64,000 bases of DNA from Sandaracinaceae bacterium (GTDB taxonomy: Bacteria; Myxococcota_A; Polyangia; Polyangiales; Sandaracinaceae): assembly GCA_040218145.1 (NCBI GenBank), contig JAVJQK010000122.1:62001-126000 (forward strand), given 5' to 3'. Below are positions 45,222 to 54,024 of the stretch, piece after piece. Position numbers and translations under genes: made by a program. The notes below the pieces were generated by a model. It was not told the DNA's origin, did no database searches, and was given only the letters and a program-made list of their open reading frames with translations. Position 1 is the stretch's first letter. Every line of letters starts with the position of its first letter.

Positions 45222-46597
45222 GCGGCCGTCCGCGCGGAGGCGTCCTCGAGCAGCTCGTTCACCGCCCGGTCACACGCGAGGAGGATCATGTTGAGGAACG
45301 CGGCGTCTTCGGAGCGCCCGACGAGGGCGGCGTTCGTGAGCCCGGCGAGGGCCGCGCGACAGGCCCGGTCACCCGCCGCCACCTCGGGGGTGAGGATGGG
45401 GAAGACGCGCGAGAACCGCTCGACGTGGCTCCACGTCGGGCGCGCCGTCTCGGGCACGAGGCCGGCCGAGCGGAGCTCGCCCCACACGCGCTCGGTGATG
45501 GCGGCCTCGTCGAGCGCCTCGTCGGGGCCGAGCACGACCTCGACGGACATCGCGCGGCGCTCGAGCGGCGCGCAGTCGGGGCGGACCTGGCGTGTGAAGA
45601 ACACACGGTGGATCGCGTCGCCGGGGTCGTAGAAGGTCGCGTAGTGGAGGTCGGTCGAGGGCTCCTCCGAGGCGACGAGGTGCACGACCGCCAGGTCGCG
45701 GAACGCCGGCCGTGCGCTCGGCACCGAGATCCCCGCGGCGCGGCAGAGCAGCGCAGGAGGGCGCGACCAGAACAGGACGTCGCACGGCAGCGCGGTCCCG
45801 TCGTCCAGCTCGACCGCGGTCACGCGGTCGCCGTGGCGCTCCACCGACGCGACGCTGGCGCCGAAGCGGATCTCCCCGCCGCTCGCCTCGAGGTCCCGGC
45901 AGCTCTCCTCGATCCAGCGCCCCATGGCGCCGCGCGCCGGATGCAGGAAACCTCGCCCCGGCACGTCGAGGCTCCGGCTCGATGGGTGCGCCATCCGCCC
46001 ACGAAGCTCGGGGTGGGCGTCGCGAAGGCCGCGCGTCGTCGGCTCGTCGGCCACGATCACGCGCCCCGGGACGAAGAAGCGCTCGGCCTTGGGCGCGAGC
46101 GCGTCGAGCGAGCAGCCGAAGACCTTGCGCAGGAACGGCTCGAAGACCCGCTCGACGACCGTCGCGCCGAAGCGACCCCGGAGCCAGGCGTCGACGTGAT
46201 CGGCCGCGGGCTCCTCTTCGGCCGCCAGCAGCTCGCGGACCACGGCGTCGGCCACCTCGTCGCCCAGAAGGCGGACGTCGGGGCACTGATTTTCACGGTT
46301 GAGCCGCCCGCCGAGCACGTGCCCCTCGTTGGGGAAGCCGTCGATCCGGTTCCACTCGATGTCCAGGCAGCCGTAGATCGCGTGGTCGAGGCGCTCGTCG
46401 CCCGTCGCCATGCCCATCCGGATCCCTCGGTCGAAGTCGACGCGGCGCCCGTCCACGACGGCCTCGTAGGGCATCCACGCCCCGCCCGGTCCGGGGGCGG
46501 GCTCGATGACGGTGACCTCCGCGCCTCGACGCGCGGCGAGTCGCGCCGCGGCCAGCCCGGACGCACCCGCGCCCATCACCACTGCTCTCTGCTTCAT
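45218..46597 (-). CDS. FAD-dependent oxidoreductase (UDP-galactopyranose-mutase-like)
   Basis: A 459-residue flavoprotein. The dinucleotide-binding motif VVMGAGASGLAAARLAARRG starts at residue 5. The second conserved block is GPGGAWMPYEAVVDG, followed by FFVPGRVIVADEPTT and late FAD-contact residues (GLTNAALVGRSEDAAFLN). The pattern is between amine oxidase/protoporphyrinogen-oxidase and UGM-type enzymes. First gene of the envelope-glycan cluster, so a sugar-nucleotide substrate is plausible. The ATG at 46597 is chosen over 46732, whose extra 45 residues do not fit the family. Confidence 0.75.
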   Translation of the reverse strand: MKQRAVVMGAGASGLAAARLAARRGAEVTVIEPAPGPGGAWMPYEAVVDGRRVDFDRGIRMGMATGDERLDHAIYGCLDIEWNRIDGFPNEGHVLGGRLNRENQCPDVRLLGDEVADAVVRELLAAEEEPAADHVDAWLRGRFGATVVERVFEPFLRKVFGCSLDALAPKAERFFVPGRVIVADEPTTRGLRDAHPELRGRMAHPSSRSLDVPGRGFLHPARGAMGRWIEESCRDLEASGGEIRFGASVASVERHGDRVTAVELDDGTALPCDVLFWSRPPALLCRAAGISVPSARPAFRDLAVVHLVASEEPSTDLHYATFYDPGDAIHRVFFTRQVRPDCAPLERRAMSVEVVLGPDEALDEAAITERVWGELRSAGLVPETARPTWSHVERFSRVFPILTPEVAAGDRACRAALAGLTNAALVGRSEDAAFLNMILLACDRAVNELLEDASARTAA

Positions 46598-46656
46598 CGT
46601 CGTCTCCGCGTCTCGTTCTGAGACGCCCTGGGAAACGGCCGACGCGGCGGGGGCTT

Positions 46657-46668
46657 GAGAATTTTCTC
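46657..46668. promoter_or_regulatory. Inverted repeat in divergent promoter region
   Basis: GAGAA-TT-TTCTC lies between the FAD-enzyme start (46597, minus) and the membrane-protein start (46722, plus). It is short and AT-rich for this genome, so it could be an operator or part of a -10 region. Confidence 0.3.
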
Positions 46669-46721
46669 CAGACAGAGGAAGCGAGCGACCAAGTTGTCGT
46701 AGCCTGCGGCAGGAGACGAGC

Positions 46722-47399
46722 GTGAAAGACAAAGAACACTATCTCGGGCCGGTCCTGATCGGTGGCGTCGTCGCGGGTGTGCTCAGCGCCATCCCGATCA
46801 TCAACTACTGCAATCTGATCTTCTGCATGTGGATGCTGCTGGGCGCGGGCCTCGCCGTGAAGCTCATCCAGGACAAGACCAACACGGTCGACGCCAAGGA
46901 GGGCGCCCTCATCGGCGTGCTCACCGGGCTCGTGACCGGCGCGATCTTCGGTGTCCTCTACGTGCTGATGTTCCTGCTCTTCGGGGCGGCGATGATCCCG
47001 GGCGCCGCAGCCGGGGAGCTCGAGGGCGCGGCCGGCGGAACGCTGATGATGTTCATCATCCTCGGCGGCAGCTGCATCTTCTCCTTCGTCGTCTACGGAG
47101 GCTTCGGCGCGCTCGGCGGCCTGCTCGCGTCGATGATCTTCCCGCCGAAGAACGGCGATCAGGGCGGCGGCGGCGGCTTCGCCCCGGCTCCGAGCGCGCC
47201 TGGCTTCGGGCAGCCTCCGGGCGGTCCGGGCGCTCCCCCGAGCGGCGGCGGCTTCGGTCAGCCCCCGAGCGGCGGCGGCGGCTTCGGTCAGCCTCCGAGC
47301 GGTGGCGGCGGTCAGCCTCCGGGCGGCGGCGGCTTCGGCCAGCCCCCGGGCGGTGGCGGCGGTCAGCCCCCGGGCGGCGGCTCGCCCTGGGGTCAGTGA
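46722..47399 (+). CDS. Multi-pass membrane protein with GFGQPP repeat tail
   Basis: A 225-residue protein with GTG start and AGGAG upstream. Four hydrophobic segments (about 9-27, 29-48, 62-92, 107-140) are followed by a Gly/Pro-rich tail of about 80 residues with repeats of GGGFGQPP and GGGQPPGGG. It looks like a small membrane scaffold with an unstructured C-terminal tail. Its TGA overlaps the GTG of the next gene by four bases. Confidence 0.7.
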   Translation: MKDKEHYLGPVLIGGVVAGVLSAIPIINYCNLIFCMWMLLGAGLAVKLIQDKTNTVDAKEGALIGVLTGLVTGAIFGVLYVLMFLLFGAAMIPGAAAGELEGAAGGTLMMFIILGGSCIFSFVVYGGFGALGGLLASMIFPPKNGDQGGGGGFAPAPSAPGFGQPPGGPGAPPSGGGFGQPPSGGGGFGQPPSGGGGQPPGGGGFGQPPGGGGGQPPGGGSPWGQ

Positions 47400-47854
47400 A
47401 GCCGAGCCTTCGCCCGCTCTTCGTCGCCGCCGGCTTCGCGTTCGTCGCGGGCCTGGCGGCGGCGCCGCTGTGGTGGCCTCACGGGCCGCTCGCCGCGATG
47501 GCGCGCGTGGTGTTCGCGGGGCTCTGCCATCAGATCCCCGAGCGCACCTTCGCCCACGACGGGCACGCCATGGCGGTATGCGCGCGCTGCGCGGGGATCT
47601 ACCTCGGGCTGGCCATCGGCCCGCTCGTCGCCCTCGTGTGGCGTGTGGACCCGCGACGGCGCGCGCCGTGGCTCCTCGGAGCGCTGCCCATCACGGCCCA
47701 GGTCGTCGCCGCGTGGGTCTGGCCCTCGCTCGACGTCGCCTGGCTTCGCGCGGCGACCGGCCTCTGGGCCGGCGTCTTCGGCGGGTTCTTGCTGGCCTGC
47801 GCCGTCTCGACCGCGAGCGCGCCCGCGCGGACCCCGCTCGGCTCGGCGAGCTGA
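47396..47854 (+). CDS. DUF2085 membrane protein
   Basis: A 152-residue protein with GTG start overlapping the previous stop (GTGA). Hydrophobic segments at about 8-26, 67-85 and 96-140 surround the DUF2085 hallmark CHQIPERTFAHDGHAMAVCARCAGIYLG (about 44-71), with conserved Cys/His probably binding a metal. It is probably an inner-membrane protein. The role is unknown; it may be a co-factor or anchor for its partner encoded upstream. Confidence 0.82.
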   Translation: MKPSLRPLFVAAGFAFVAGLAAAPLWWPHGPLAAMARVVFAGLCHQIPERTFAHDGHAMAVCARCAGIYLGLAIGPLVALVWRVDPRRRAPWLLGALPITAQVVAAWVWPSLDVAWLRAATGLWAGVFGGFLLACAVSTASAPARTPLGSAS

Positions 47855-47899
47855 TCGCGGCAATCGGGGCTCAAGCCCGAGCCGCGATCGGCCGTTGCC

Positions 47900-48421
47900 A
47901 TGGGCATGAGGCGAGATCTGAGCCCTGCCGAGCTGTTCGACCGCGAGTACCCCGCCGCCCGCAAGGCGCCGCACCTCGCGCCGGTGCCCTCGTACGCTCG
48001 CCCCCTCGACGTCCGTCGCGCGATGGAGGTCGACCTGAGCGTCATCCGCGATCAGCGCGGTGACCTCGTGGTGGCCGAGCTGGGCAAGCACCTCCCGTTC
48101 GTCGCGCGCCGCATGTACTCGCTCGTGCGCGTCCCCGAGGGCGAGGCGCGCGGCGGCCACGCGCACAAGGAGCTCGAGCAGCTCCTCTTCGTGCTCCACG
48201 GCGCGCTCGACCTCGTGCTCGACGACGGCGTGACCAAGCAGCGCGTGCGGCTCGACGACCCCGAGAAGGCCATCTACCTGCGCCCGATGGTGTGGCGCGA
48301 GCTCGAGCACTTCGCCCCCGGCACCGTCTGCGTCGTGCTCGCCTCCGAGGTCTACGACGAGAGCGACTACCTCCGCTCGTACGACGCTTACCGCGACGAG
48401 CTGGCCGCGCTCGGCTGGTGA
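47900..48421 (+). CDS. FdtA/QdtA-type dTDP-sugar 3,4-ketoisomerase
   Basis: A 173-residue cupin (the ATG at 47900 or 47906). The conserved block reads RGGHAHKELEQLLFVLHGALDLVLDDG, then AIYLRPMVWRELEHFAPGTVCVVLASEVYDESDYLRSYDAY. These are signatures of dTDP-4-oxo-6-deoxyglucose 3,4-ketoisomerases, the first step to dTDP-3-amino-3,6-dideoxy-hexoses. The natural partner aminotransferase (FdtB/QdtB type) is encoded 9.7 kb away at 58080. Confidence 0.85.
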   Translation: MGMRRDLSPAELFDREYPAARKAPHLAPVPSYARPLDVRRAMEVDLSVIRDQRGDLVVAELGKHLPFVARRMYSLVRVPEGEARGGHAHKELEQLLFVLHGALDLVLDDGVTKQRVRLDDPEKAIYLRPMVWRELEHFAPGTVCVVLASEVYDESDYLRSYDAYRDELAALGW

Positions 48422-48477
48422 CGGGGGCGCTGAGCGCTGGTGTCGCGCAGACGTGATCGATAGGATGGCCCGAGGGG

Positions 48478-48834
48478 ATGGCCATTCTACTCGTCGTCGA
48501 CGATGAGCCGGACGTTCGCTTCCTGGTTCAGATCATCGCGTCTCAACAAGGTCACGAGGTGATCGAGGCCGCCGACGGAGTGGAGGCGCTCGAGATCCTC
48601 GAGTCCCGCCCCGTCGACGCGGTCGTCACCGACTTCCACATGCCGCGCATGAACGGCGTCGTGCTCCGCGACCGGATCCGGGCGCGGTGGCCGGAGCTGC
48701 CCGTGCTGCTCTGGAGCGCCAGCCGTCACCCCGTCCACGAAGGCGAGCCGGTCCCCGACGCGCTGGAGAAGGACCCCCTCGAGCTCGACATCTCGTCCCT
48801 CCTTCACCCCCGCGCGCAGGTAGGCCCCACATGA
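48478..48834 (+). CDS. Single-domain response regulator
   Basis: A 118-residue CheY-like receiver. The acidic pair DDE at 8-10, the phospho-acceptor Asp in VVTDFHMPRMNG (about 51), the Ser in LLWSAS and the conserved Lys in ALEKDP are present. There is no output domain. The stop overlaps the start of the KaiC-like gene (ATGA), so they are co-translated; the receiver probably controls the ATPase. Confidence 0.92.
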   Translation: MAILLVVDDEPDVRFLVQIIASQQGHEVIEAADGVEALEILESRPVDAVVTDFHMPRMNGVVLRDRIRARWPELPVLLWSASRHPVHEGEPVPDALEKDPLELDISSLLHPRAQVGPT

Positions 48835-50285
48835 GCGCCCCCGAGACTCGGCTCACGACCGGAGACCCCAACCTCGATCGCGTCCTGCACGGCGGCATCG
48901 TCGAGGGCTCCACGGTCGTCATCAGCGGCCCTCCGGGCGCGGGAAAGAGCATCCTCGCGCAGCAGATCGTCTTCGCGAACGCGACGTCCGAGCGACCGGC
49001 CCTCATGGTGGCGACCTTCTCGGAGCCGCAGTCGAAGATCGTCGCGCACCTCTCGGGCTTCGACTTCTACACACCGGACGCGTTCGGAGACAGCGTGCGA
49101 CCGCTGGCGCTGAGCGACGCGCTGCGCAGCCCCGACGGGCTCGCCAGCGTGGTCGGTCGGCTCACCGCGGAGGTCGTCCAGACCCGGCCCGCGGTGGTCG
49201 TCATCGACTCGGCGAAGGCGATGACCGACGCGGCCGCCTCGTCGCCCGACCTGCGCTCGCATGTCTACGAGCTGGTCGCGCGACTCTCTCACACCGGCAC
49301 CACGCTTCTGCTCGTGGGCGAGTACGACGACGACGCCATCGCGACGCGGGCGGAGTTCGCGGTGGCGGACGCGATCCTCCAGCTCTCGAACGACGCCGTC
49401 GGCGCGGCGGATCGGCGCGCGTTCCGGGTGGCGAAGCTGCGGGGCTCGTCTTTCGTCTCCGGGCGCCACTCCCTCTCGCTCACCTCGAAGGGGGTGCAAG
49501 TCTACCCTCGCCTGGAGTCGATCGTTCAGGCCGCGGGCGTCTCACCGCTCCCGGGTCGCGCGTCACTCGGCGTCGAAGGCCTCGACGCGCTGGTCGGCGG
49601 CGGCCTGCCTGCGGGGGACGCCACGCTCCTGATGGGACCGTCGGGCGCGGGCAAGACCGTGCTCAGCCTCCACTTCGTCGCGACCGGCGTCGCGGCGGGA
49701 GAGAAGACGGTCTACGTGTCCATGGAGGAGTCGCCGGACGCGCTGATGGCCAAGTGGCGCTCGTTCGGCATGCCGCTCGACGACGCCCTCGCGGATGGGC
49801 GGCTCGTCCTGCATCACGCGCCGATCACGGAGCTCGACATCGACCGCCTCGGCGACGAGGTCGCCCGGCTGCTGCGCGATCGGAAGCCGAGCCGGGTCGT
49901 CTTCGACAGCCTCGGCGAGCTGGCCGTCGGGGCCGAGCGCGAGCATCGCCACCCGGGCTACATCTGGTCACTCGCCAACCTGGCGCGCCGCGACGGGGCG
50001 TCGGTGATCTTCACGCAGGAGACGATGGCGTTCGGATCCGAGGTGGGGACCCGCGTGGGGTTCAGCCACCTCTTCCACAACGTGCTCTTCCTGCGCTACC
50101 TGGAGCGACCGGACCGGCTGAGCCGCGCGCTGACGGTGGTGAAGATGCGCGACTCCGCGCACGCCAACCAGCTCGTCGAGCTCAGCATCGGCCCGGACGG
50201 CATGCACCTCGACGGCACCGTCGCGGGCGCGACCGGCTTGCTCGGCTGGACGACCCTCTCGGTCACGGACACCGGCGAGCGCTGA
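48831..50285 (+). CDS. KaiC-like tandem RecA ATPase
   Basis: A 484-residue protein with two RecA/KaiC domains. Walker A motifs are GPPGAGKS (about 33-40) and GPSGAGKT (about 266-273). The catalytic Glu pairs are TFSEPQSK in the first half and SMEESPDAL in the second. Walker B-like VVVIDSAKAM and RVVFDSLGEL follow. It is smaller than cyanobacterial KaiC and lacks its hallmark Ser/Thr phospho-sites that I could identify. Such proteins are signalling ATPases in non-cyanobacteria. It pairs with the response regulator by ATGA overlap. Confidence 0.88.
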   Translation: MSAPETRLTTGDPNLDRVLHGGIVEGSTVVISGPPGAGKSILAQQIVFANATSERPALMVATFSEPQSKIVAHLSGFDFYTPDAFGDSVRPLALSDALRSPDGLASVVGRLTAEVVQTRPAVVVIDSAKAMTDAAASSPDLRSHVYELVARLSHTGTTLLLVGEYDDDAIATRAEFAVADAILQLSNDAVGAADRRAFRVAKLRGSSFVSGRHSLSLTSKGVQVYPRLESIVQAAGVSPLPGRASLGVEGLDALVGGGLPAGDATLLMGPSGAGKTVLSLHFVATGVAAGEKTVYVSMEESPDALMAKWRSFGMPLDDALADGRLVLHHAPITELDIDRLGDEVARLLRDRKPSRVVFDSLGELAVGAEREHRHPGYIWSLANLARRDGASVIFTQETMAFGSEVGTRVGFSHLFHNVLFLRYLERPDRLSRALTVVKMRDSAHANQLVELSIGPDGMHLDGTVAGATGLLGWTTLSVTDTGER

Positions 50286-50295
50286 CCCCGCGCGC

Positions 50296-50991
50296 TCAGG
50301 CCGGCTGCGGGAGCTTCGGCAGCTCGCGGCCGATCAAGCGGTACATGAGCTGGGCGTAGAGCGAAGTGCCGCTCGGGCGCACCCGCGCGCGGTCGGCCGG
50401 AGAGATCCCGAGACGAAGGCGCACCTCTTCGAGAGGGAGCTCCATCCACTCCTCGAGCGGAGCGGCCACGATGAGCTCCGCCGCGCGACCCATCTCGATG
50501 CCGAGCACGACGTTGTGCCAGGCCGCCGCCGCCTGCGACGGGGACATGAAGGCGACGAGCCACCTGGCGAAGCGCACGTAGCGCTCGCTCAGATACCCGG
50601 TGTCCTGGGCCGCGGTGAAGGCGGCCACACCGAGCTCGCCCGCGATGCCCGTGTCGAAGCCCGCGAGCAGGTGATGCAGGTCATGGGTGAGCGTGTAGCG
50701 AATGGTGAAGGGGTCATCCCGGAACCGCGAAAGGACCCGATCGCTCAGCTCGAAGTGCTCGAGCCCGTTGTCGTCGAGGAAGCGCGCGTACTCACGCCCC
50801 AAGGTGCCCTCGGGGAGCTGCCGGAGGCTGGAGAGTGAGACGTCCAGGATGGGCGTTGGCAACCGGCGAATGGCGGCCTGCACGCGCTCGGGCGCGTCGG
50901 ACTGCGCGCCCAGCTTCAACGCCGCGACGTCTCCGAGCGAAGCGTCGCCCAGCGCCGCGGTCATGACCTCCTTCAGCTCACTCCAGTTCAT
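50296..50991 (-). CDS. Coq4-like protein
   Basis: A 231-residue helical protein with the Coq4 pattern: PEGTLGREYARFLDDNGLE, then THDLHHLLAGFDTGIAGELGV (a metal-binding HDxHH motif with a distal Glu). Coq4 works in ubiquinone synthesis, decarboxylating and hydroxylating or binding an intermediate. It is divergent from a TetR gene and converges with the KaiC gene. No other ubiquinone gene is seen here. Confidence 0.82.
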   Translation of the reverse strand: MNWSELKEVMTAALGDASLGDVAALKLGAQSDAPERVQAAIRRLPTPILDVSLSSLRQLPEGTLGREYARFLDDNGLEHFELSDRVLSRFRDDPFTIRYTLTHDLHHLLAGFDTGIAGELGVAAFTAAQDTGYLSERYVRFARWLVAFMSPSQAAAAWHNVVLGIEMGRAAELIVAAPLEEWMELPLEEVRLRLGISPADRARVRPSGTSLYAQLMYRLIGRELPKLPQPA

Positions 50992-51070
50992 GGCGTTCCC
51001 TTCTCCGACGACCCTCGTGGCTCGCTGAAGCCAGCCTAACCTTAGTCACGGATAAAGCAAGAATTAGCCA

Positions 51071-51087
51071 CCATTCCGACCGAATGG
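51071..51087. promoter_or_regulatory. Palindrome between coq4-like and tetR genes
   Basis: CCATTC-CGACC-GAATGG is a perfect 6-bp inverted repeat with a 5-nt centre, midway in the 197-bp divergent region. A TetR-family protein encoded on one side suggests it is that regulator's operator. A second related pattern (GATAAAG) occurs twice in the region but not as a clear palindrome. Confidence 0.5.
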
Positions 51088-51188
51088 GTCTTGTTGGAGA
51101 GGGTACACTCACTCCGATGCGGCGAGGATCGATGATCAGGTTGATTCGACGATAAAGTTAGGTAGCTTCCCCACCCTGGAGGAAGACG

Positions 51189-51788
51189 ATGCCGCGCAAG
51201 CGCCCCGAACAGGTGGCGGAGACCCGTCGTGTATTTCTGCGAAGCGCCGCCAAGTGCTTTGCGGCGGCGGGGTTCGAGAAGGCGACGCTGAAGGACATCG
51301 CTTCGGAGGCGGGCATGACCGTCCCGACTCTCTACAGCTACTTCGCGAGCAAACAGGATCTCGTCCAAGCGCTGATCGATCAGCTGATCGCGGAGATGTC
51401 CGACCTGTTCGACGTCCTGCTCCCACGCGGCCTGACGTTCGCGCAGAAGCTCGAGCTGCTCCTCGCCCATCAGCTGCGCTGGTCCGAAGAGCGGCGTGAC
51501 GCGTTCCAGTTCTTGATGCGGCTGGAGAGGCGCGACGTGGAAGAGGAAACGTCCACGCATCGACAGCACCTGGATCGCCTCGAGGCGTGGCTGACCGAGC
51601 ACGCGGACCCCGAGGAGCTCCGCGTCGAGCCGCGCACGACGGCCCTCGTCATCGACGCGCTCGGGAACGCCTGGTTTCGACGCTGGCTCGAGGACGGCGC
51701 GCGCCCCGGCGAGCTCGTGCGCCGGGCCCCCGAGTACGCCGACCTCGTGTTGCACGGCGTCGGCACGGGCTCGCTGGTGGAGGAGTGA
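51189..51788 (+). CDS. TetR-family transcriptional regulator
   Basis: A 199-residue regulator. The HTH region is LRSAAKCFAAAGFEKATLKDIA then SEAGMTVPTLYSYFASKQDLVQALI, the TetR signature. The rest is helical with many charged residues. A strong ribosome site (GGAGGAAG) precedes the ATG. Being divergent from the Coq4-like gene with a palindrome between them, it probably regulates that gene and itself. Confidence 0.92.
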   Translation: MPRKRPEQVAETRRVFLRSAAKCFAAAGFEKATLKDIASEAGMTVPTLYSYFASKQDLVQALIDQLIAEMSDLFDVLLPRGLTFAQKLELLLAHQLRWSEERRDAFQFLMRLERRDVEEETSTHRQHLDRLEAWLTEHADPEELRVEPRTTALVIDALGNAWFRRWLEDGARPGELVRRAPEYADLVLHGVGTGSLVEE

Positions 51789-51809
51789 GCTCGCGCTCGA
51801 CTGGAGAGC

Positions 51810-52739
51810 TCACATCGGGGGATCGGGCGGTCCCGCGTCACCTACGCCCGCGTCCGGCCAGCCCGCGTCGGGTCTCGGGGCGGGGCGCCTCGCGCACACG
51901 CGCGCTTCGCAGGTCAGACCATCTTCACAGATGCCTTCGCCCGCGCCGCAGGCCTCTCCCTCCGCGAGCCGCTGCACCGTGCCAGGCACGATGGAGCGGC
52001 GGACCCGGAGTTCGCTTCCCTGCCGGCTGAGGGAGATGACCGCAGGCTCGTGGGCGAGCTCGTCGCAGGACGCACGCGTGAGCGGATCGAAGCAGCACAC
52101 GTCGAACTGTCCACCCCTCACAGCGAGCGAGAACTCATAGATGGTGTGAGGCTCGGGGTTCCCTGGGCTCCGTCCGAAGCCGTACGCGCCGGACGCGGAC
52201 AGCGGCGCGGGCGCTCCGTCTCGCGTGGCCTCGACCCGACCGTCGCCGTAGACGCGGAGATCGATCCACTCCTCCCCGATGCGCACCTGGAAGTAGTTGA
52301 AGCAGTCGCGCCGGATGCCCTCCGAGTTCGCGCGCCAGTCGTTGAGGAAGTAGAGCCGACCGTCGCGGTAGTCGACGTAGACGTCGGTGAAGAGCCCCTC
52401 CAGCCGAACGGCGCCCGCCCACTCGTCGCCGGTGAACCGCCCGTCGACCGTCACGGGGGCGTCGCTGCGCGGCTGCGCCTCCCAGAGACCCGCGCCGCGC
52501 GTCGGGTCACAGCGCCCGGAGTCATCGGCCTGACAGTCGGGCGCGAGGCCGGGCACACACGGACACGACCTGGTCGTCTCGGTGACGCACTGACGCGTCT
52601 CGTCATCGCACACCAGGCGGGAGCTCTCCCGGGGCGCCGTCCCGTCCGGACAGGTTTCTTCCGTGCATGCCGAGGAGAGCGCCGCGAGCAGCAAAGTGAG
52701 GCATGCGGCGCGCGCCGCGTCGATTCCGAGCTTCGTCAT
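51810..52739 (-). CDS. Lipoprotein with carbohydrate-binding-like module
   Basis: A 309-residue lipoprotein (lipobox LAALSSAC). The N-terminal Cys-rich region (CPDGTAPRESSRLVC, CPCVPGLAPDC) is followed by a beta-sandwich reminiscent of CBM9/DOMON-type modules (VTVDGRFTGDEWAGAVRLEG, VYVDYRDGRLYFLNDW, CFNYFQVRIGEEWIDLRVYG). A C-terminal Cys patch (CGAGEGICEDGLTC) and Asp/Pro tail end it. It is last in the sigma-factor operon. Confidence 0.7.
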   Translation of the reverse strand: MTKLGIDAARAACLTLLLAALSSACTEETCPDGTAPRESSRLVCDDETRQCVTETTRSCPCVPGLAPDCQADDSGRCDPTRGAGLWEAQPRSDAPVTVDGRFTGDEWAGAVRLEGLFTDVYVDYRDGRLYFLNDWRANSEGIRRDCFNYFQVRIGEEWIDLRVYGDGRVEATRDGAPAPLSASGAYGFGRSPGNPEPHTIYEFSLAVRGGQFDVCCFDPLTRASCDELAHEPAVISLSRQGSELRVRRSIVPGTVQRLAEGEACGAGEGICEDGLTCEARVCARRPAPRPDAGWPDAGVGDAGPPDPPM

Positions 52740-52755
52740 GAGTCACTCCAAGGCA

Positions 52756-54024
52756 TCAGGGGAGCGCCGCTCCCGAAACGAGTCGCACGGGTCCGGCCGT
52801 GCCCGCGAACACGGCGTCTACGGCGCCGTCGCCCTCCAGATCCCCGAGCGCGACCACACCACCGAGACGCTCCCCGCGGGAGCTGCCGATCCAGGCGTCA
52901 TGGACCGTGAGATCGGAGGCGGAGAGGAGGTGGACGCGCCCCTGGCAGACCTCGGGATCGACGCATGCGGCGTCGGCGCACCCGAGCAGCACGTCGGCCC
53001 CGCGCGCGCCGGTCACGCACACACGCGACGCGGTGTCGAATCGCGCCGTCTCGCGCGGCGTGGGTTCGAGGGGTCGCAAGCGGTAGGCGCGGAGCTGGTC
53101 CGGGGCGCCGAGCTGCGGCCAGAGCACCGTGAGCGCGCCCCCCAACCCCACCCGGTGCGCGTTGGCGTGACGCGGCGTGAGGCGCGCGAGCGCGTCCGTC
53201 ACCTCGGCCATCGGCGGCCCCTCGAGCGGCAGCACGAGCGGCGCCGCGATGGGTCCCGCGTGGATCGCGAGCCGCCCCGCGTCTGCGACGCCGACGTCGT
53301 CGTGACCGTCGCCGTCGACGTCCCCGAGCCCGAAGAGCGCCGCTCCGGAGAGATCGAACTGCGGGGCGAGGCGCGCGTCGGCGAGCGCGCCGCCGCTCCA
53401 GCGGATCCACGCGACACTCCCCGTGCGATCTTCTATCGACAGCTCCTCGGCGCCGTTTCCGTCCAGGTCGCCGAGGACGCGGACCCTCGCGCCGAACGAG
53501 CCTTCGCCTTCTGCCCGAAGCGCAGGCAGCGCGTCCAGCGCGCTCGGCGCGCCGCGGCCGGGGTCGCCGCGCAGGAGATGGACGACGCCGTCGCCCTCGA
53601 ACGCCAGCGCCACCGCGAGGTCGGACACGCCGTCGGCGTCGAGGTCTCCCGCCGCGAGGCTCCCCTCCACGTAGACCGGAACGCTGACGCCGTCGCGGGA
53701 GGTGCGAGAGTCGAACGGCGTCCCCACGAGCGCGAGGTCGAACCCGTCGTCGAGCTCAGCGGGGAGCCGAGCGCGCCCATAGACCAGACGCAGGCGCGGC
53801 AGCACGCGAGGCTGCGCGCGCTCCGCGACCAGCTCGAGCACCGCGAGGTCGTCCCGTCCGTCTCCGTCGAGGTCGGCCGCGACCACGGCGAGCACGACGG
53901 AGGACGGAGAGGGGTCGACGCCGGCGTCCGCGAGGGGGACCGCCGCGTCGTCGCCGCTCGTGGCGACGTGCGAGTCGTAGATGCAGCCCGACAGGAGCAG
54001 CAGCGCCGCGAGCGAGCGCGTCAT
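52756..54024 (-). CDS. FG-GAP repeat lipoprotein
   Basis: A 422-residue lipoprotein (lipobox LLLSGC). Four or more FG-GAP-type calcium loops are seen: DLDGDGRDDLAV, DLDADGVSDLAV, DLDGNGAEELS, DVDGDGHDDVGV, and DLEGDGAVDAVF near the end. It forms a beta-propeller, probably surface exposed. Its ATG overlaps the stop of the anti-sigma-like gene by four bases, so it is co-translated in the sigma-factor operon. Confidence 0.85.
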   Translation of the reverse strand: MTRSLAALLLLSGCIYDSHVATSGDDAAVPLADAGVDPSPSSVVLAVVAADLDGDGRDDLAVLELVAERAQPRVLPRLRLVYGRARLPAELDDGFDLALVGTPFDSRTSRDGVSVPVYVEGSLAAGDLDADGVSDLAVALAFEGDGVVHLLRGDPGRGAPSALDALPALRAEGEGSFGARVRVLGDLDGNGAEELSIEDRTGSVAWIRWSGGALADARLAPQFDLSGAALFGLGDVDGDGHDDVGVADAGRLAIHAGPIAAPLVLPLEGPPMAEVTDALARLTPRHANAHRVGLGGALTVLWPQLGAPDQLRAYRLRPLEPTPRETARFDTASRVCVTGARGADVLLGCADAACVDPEVCQGRVHLLSASDLTVHDAWIGSSRGERLGGVVALGDLEGDGAVDAVFAGTAGPVRLVSGAALP

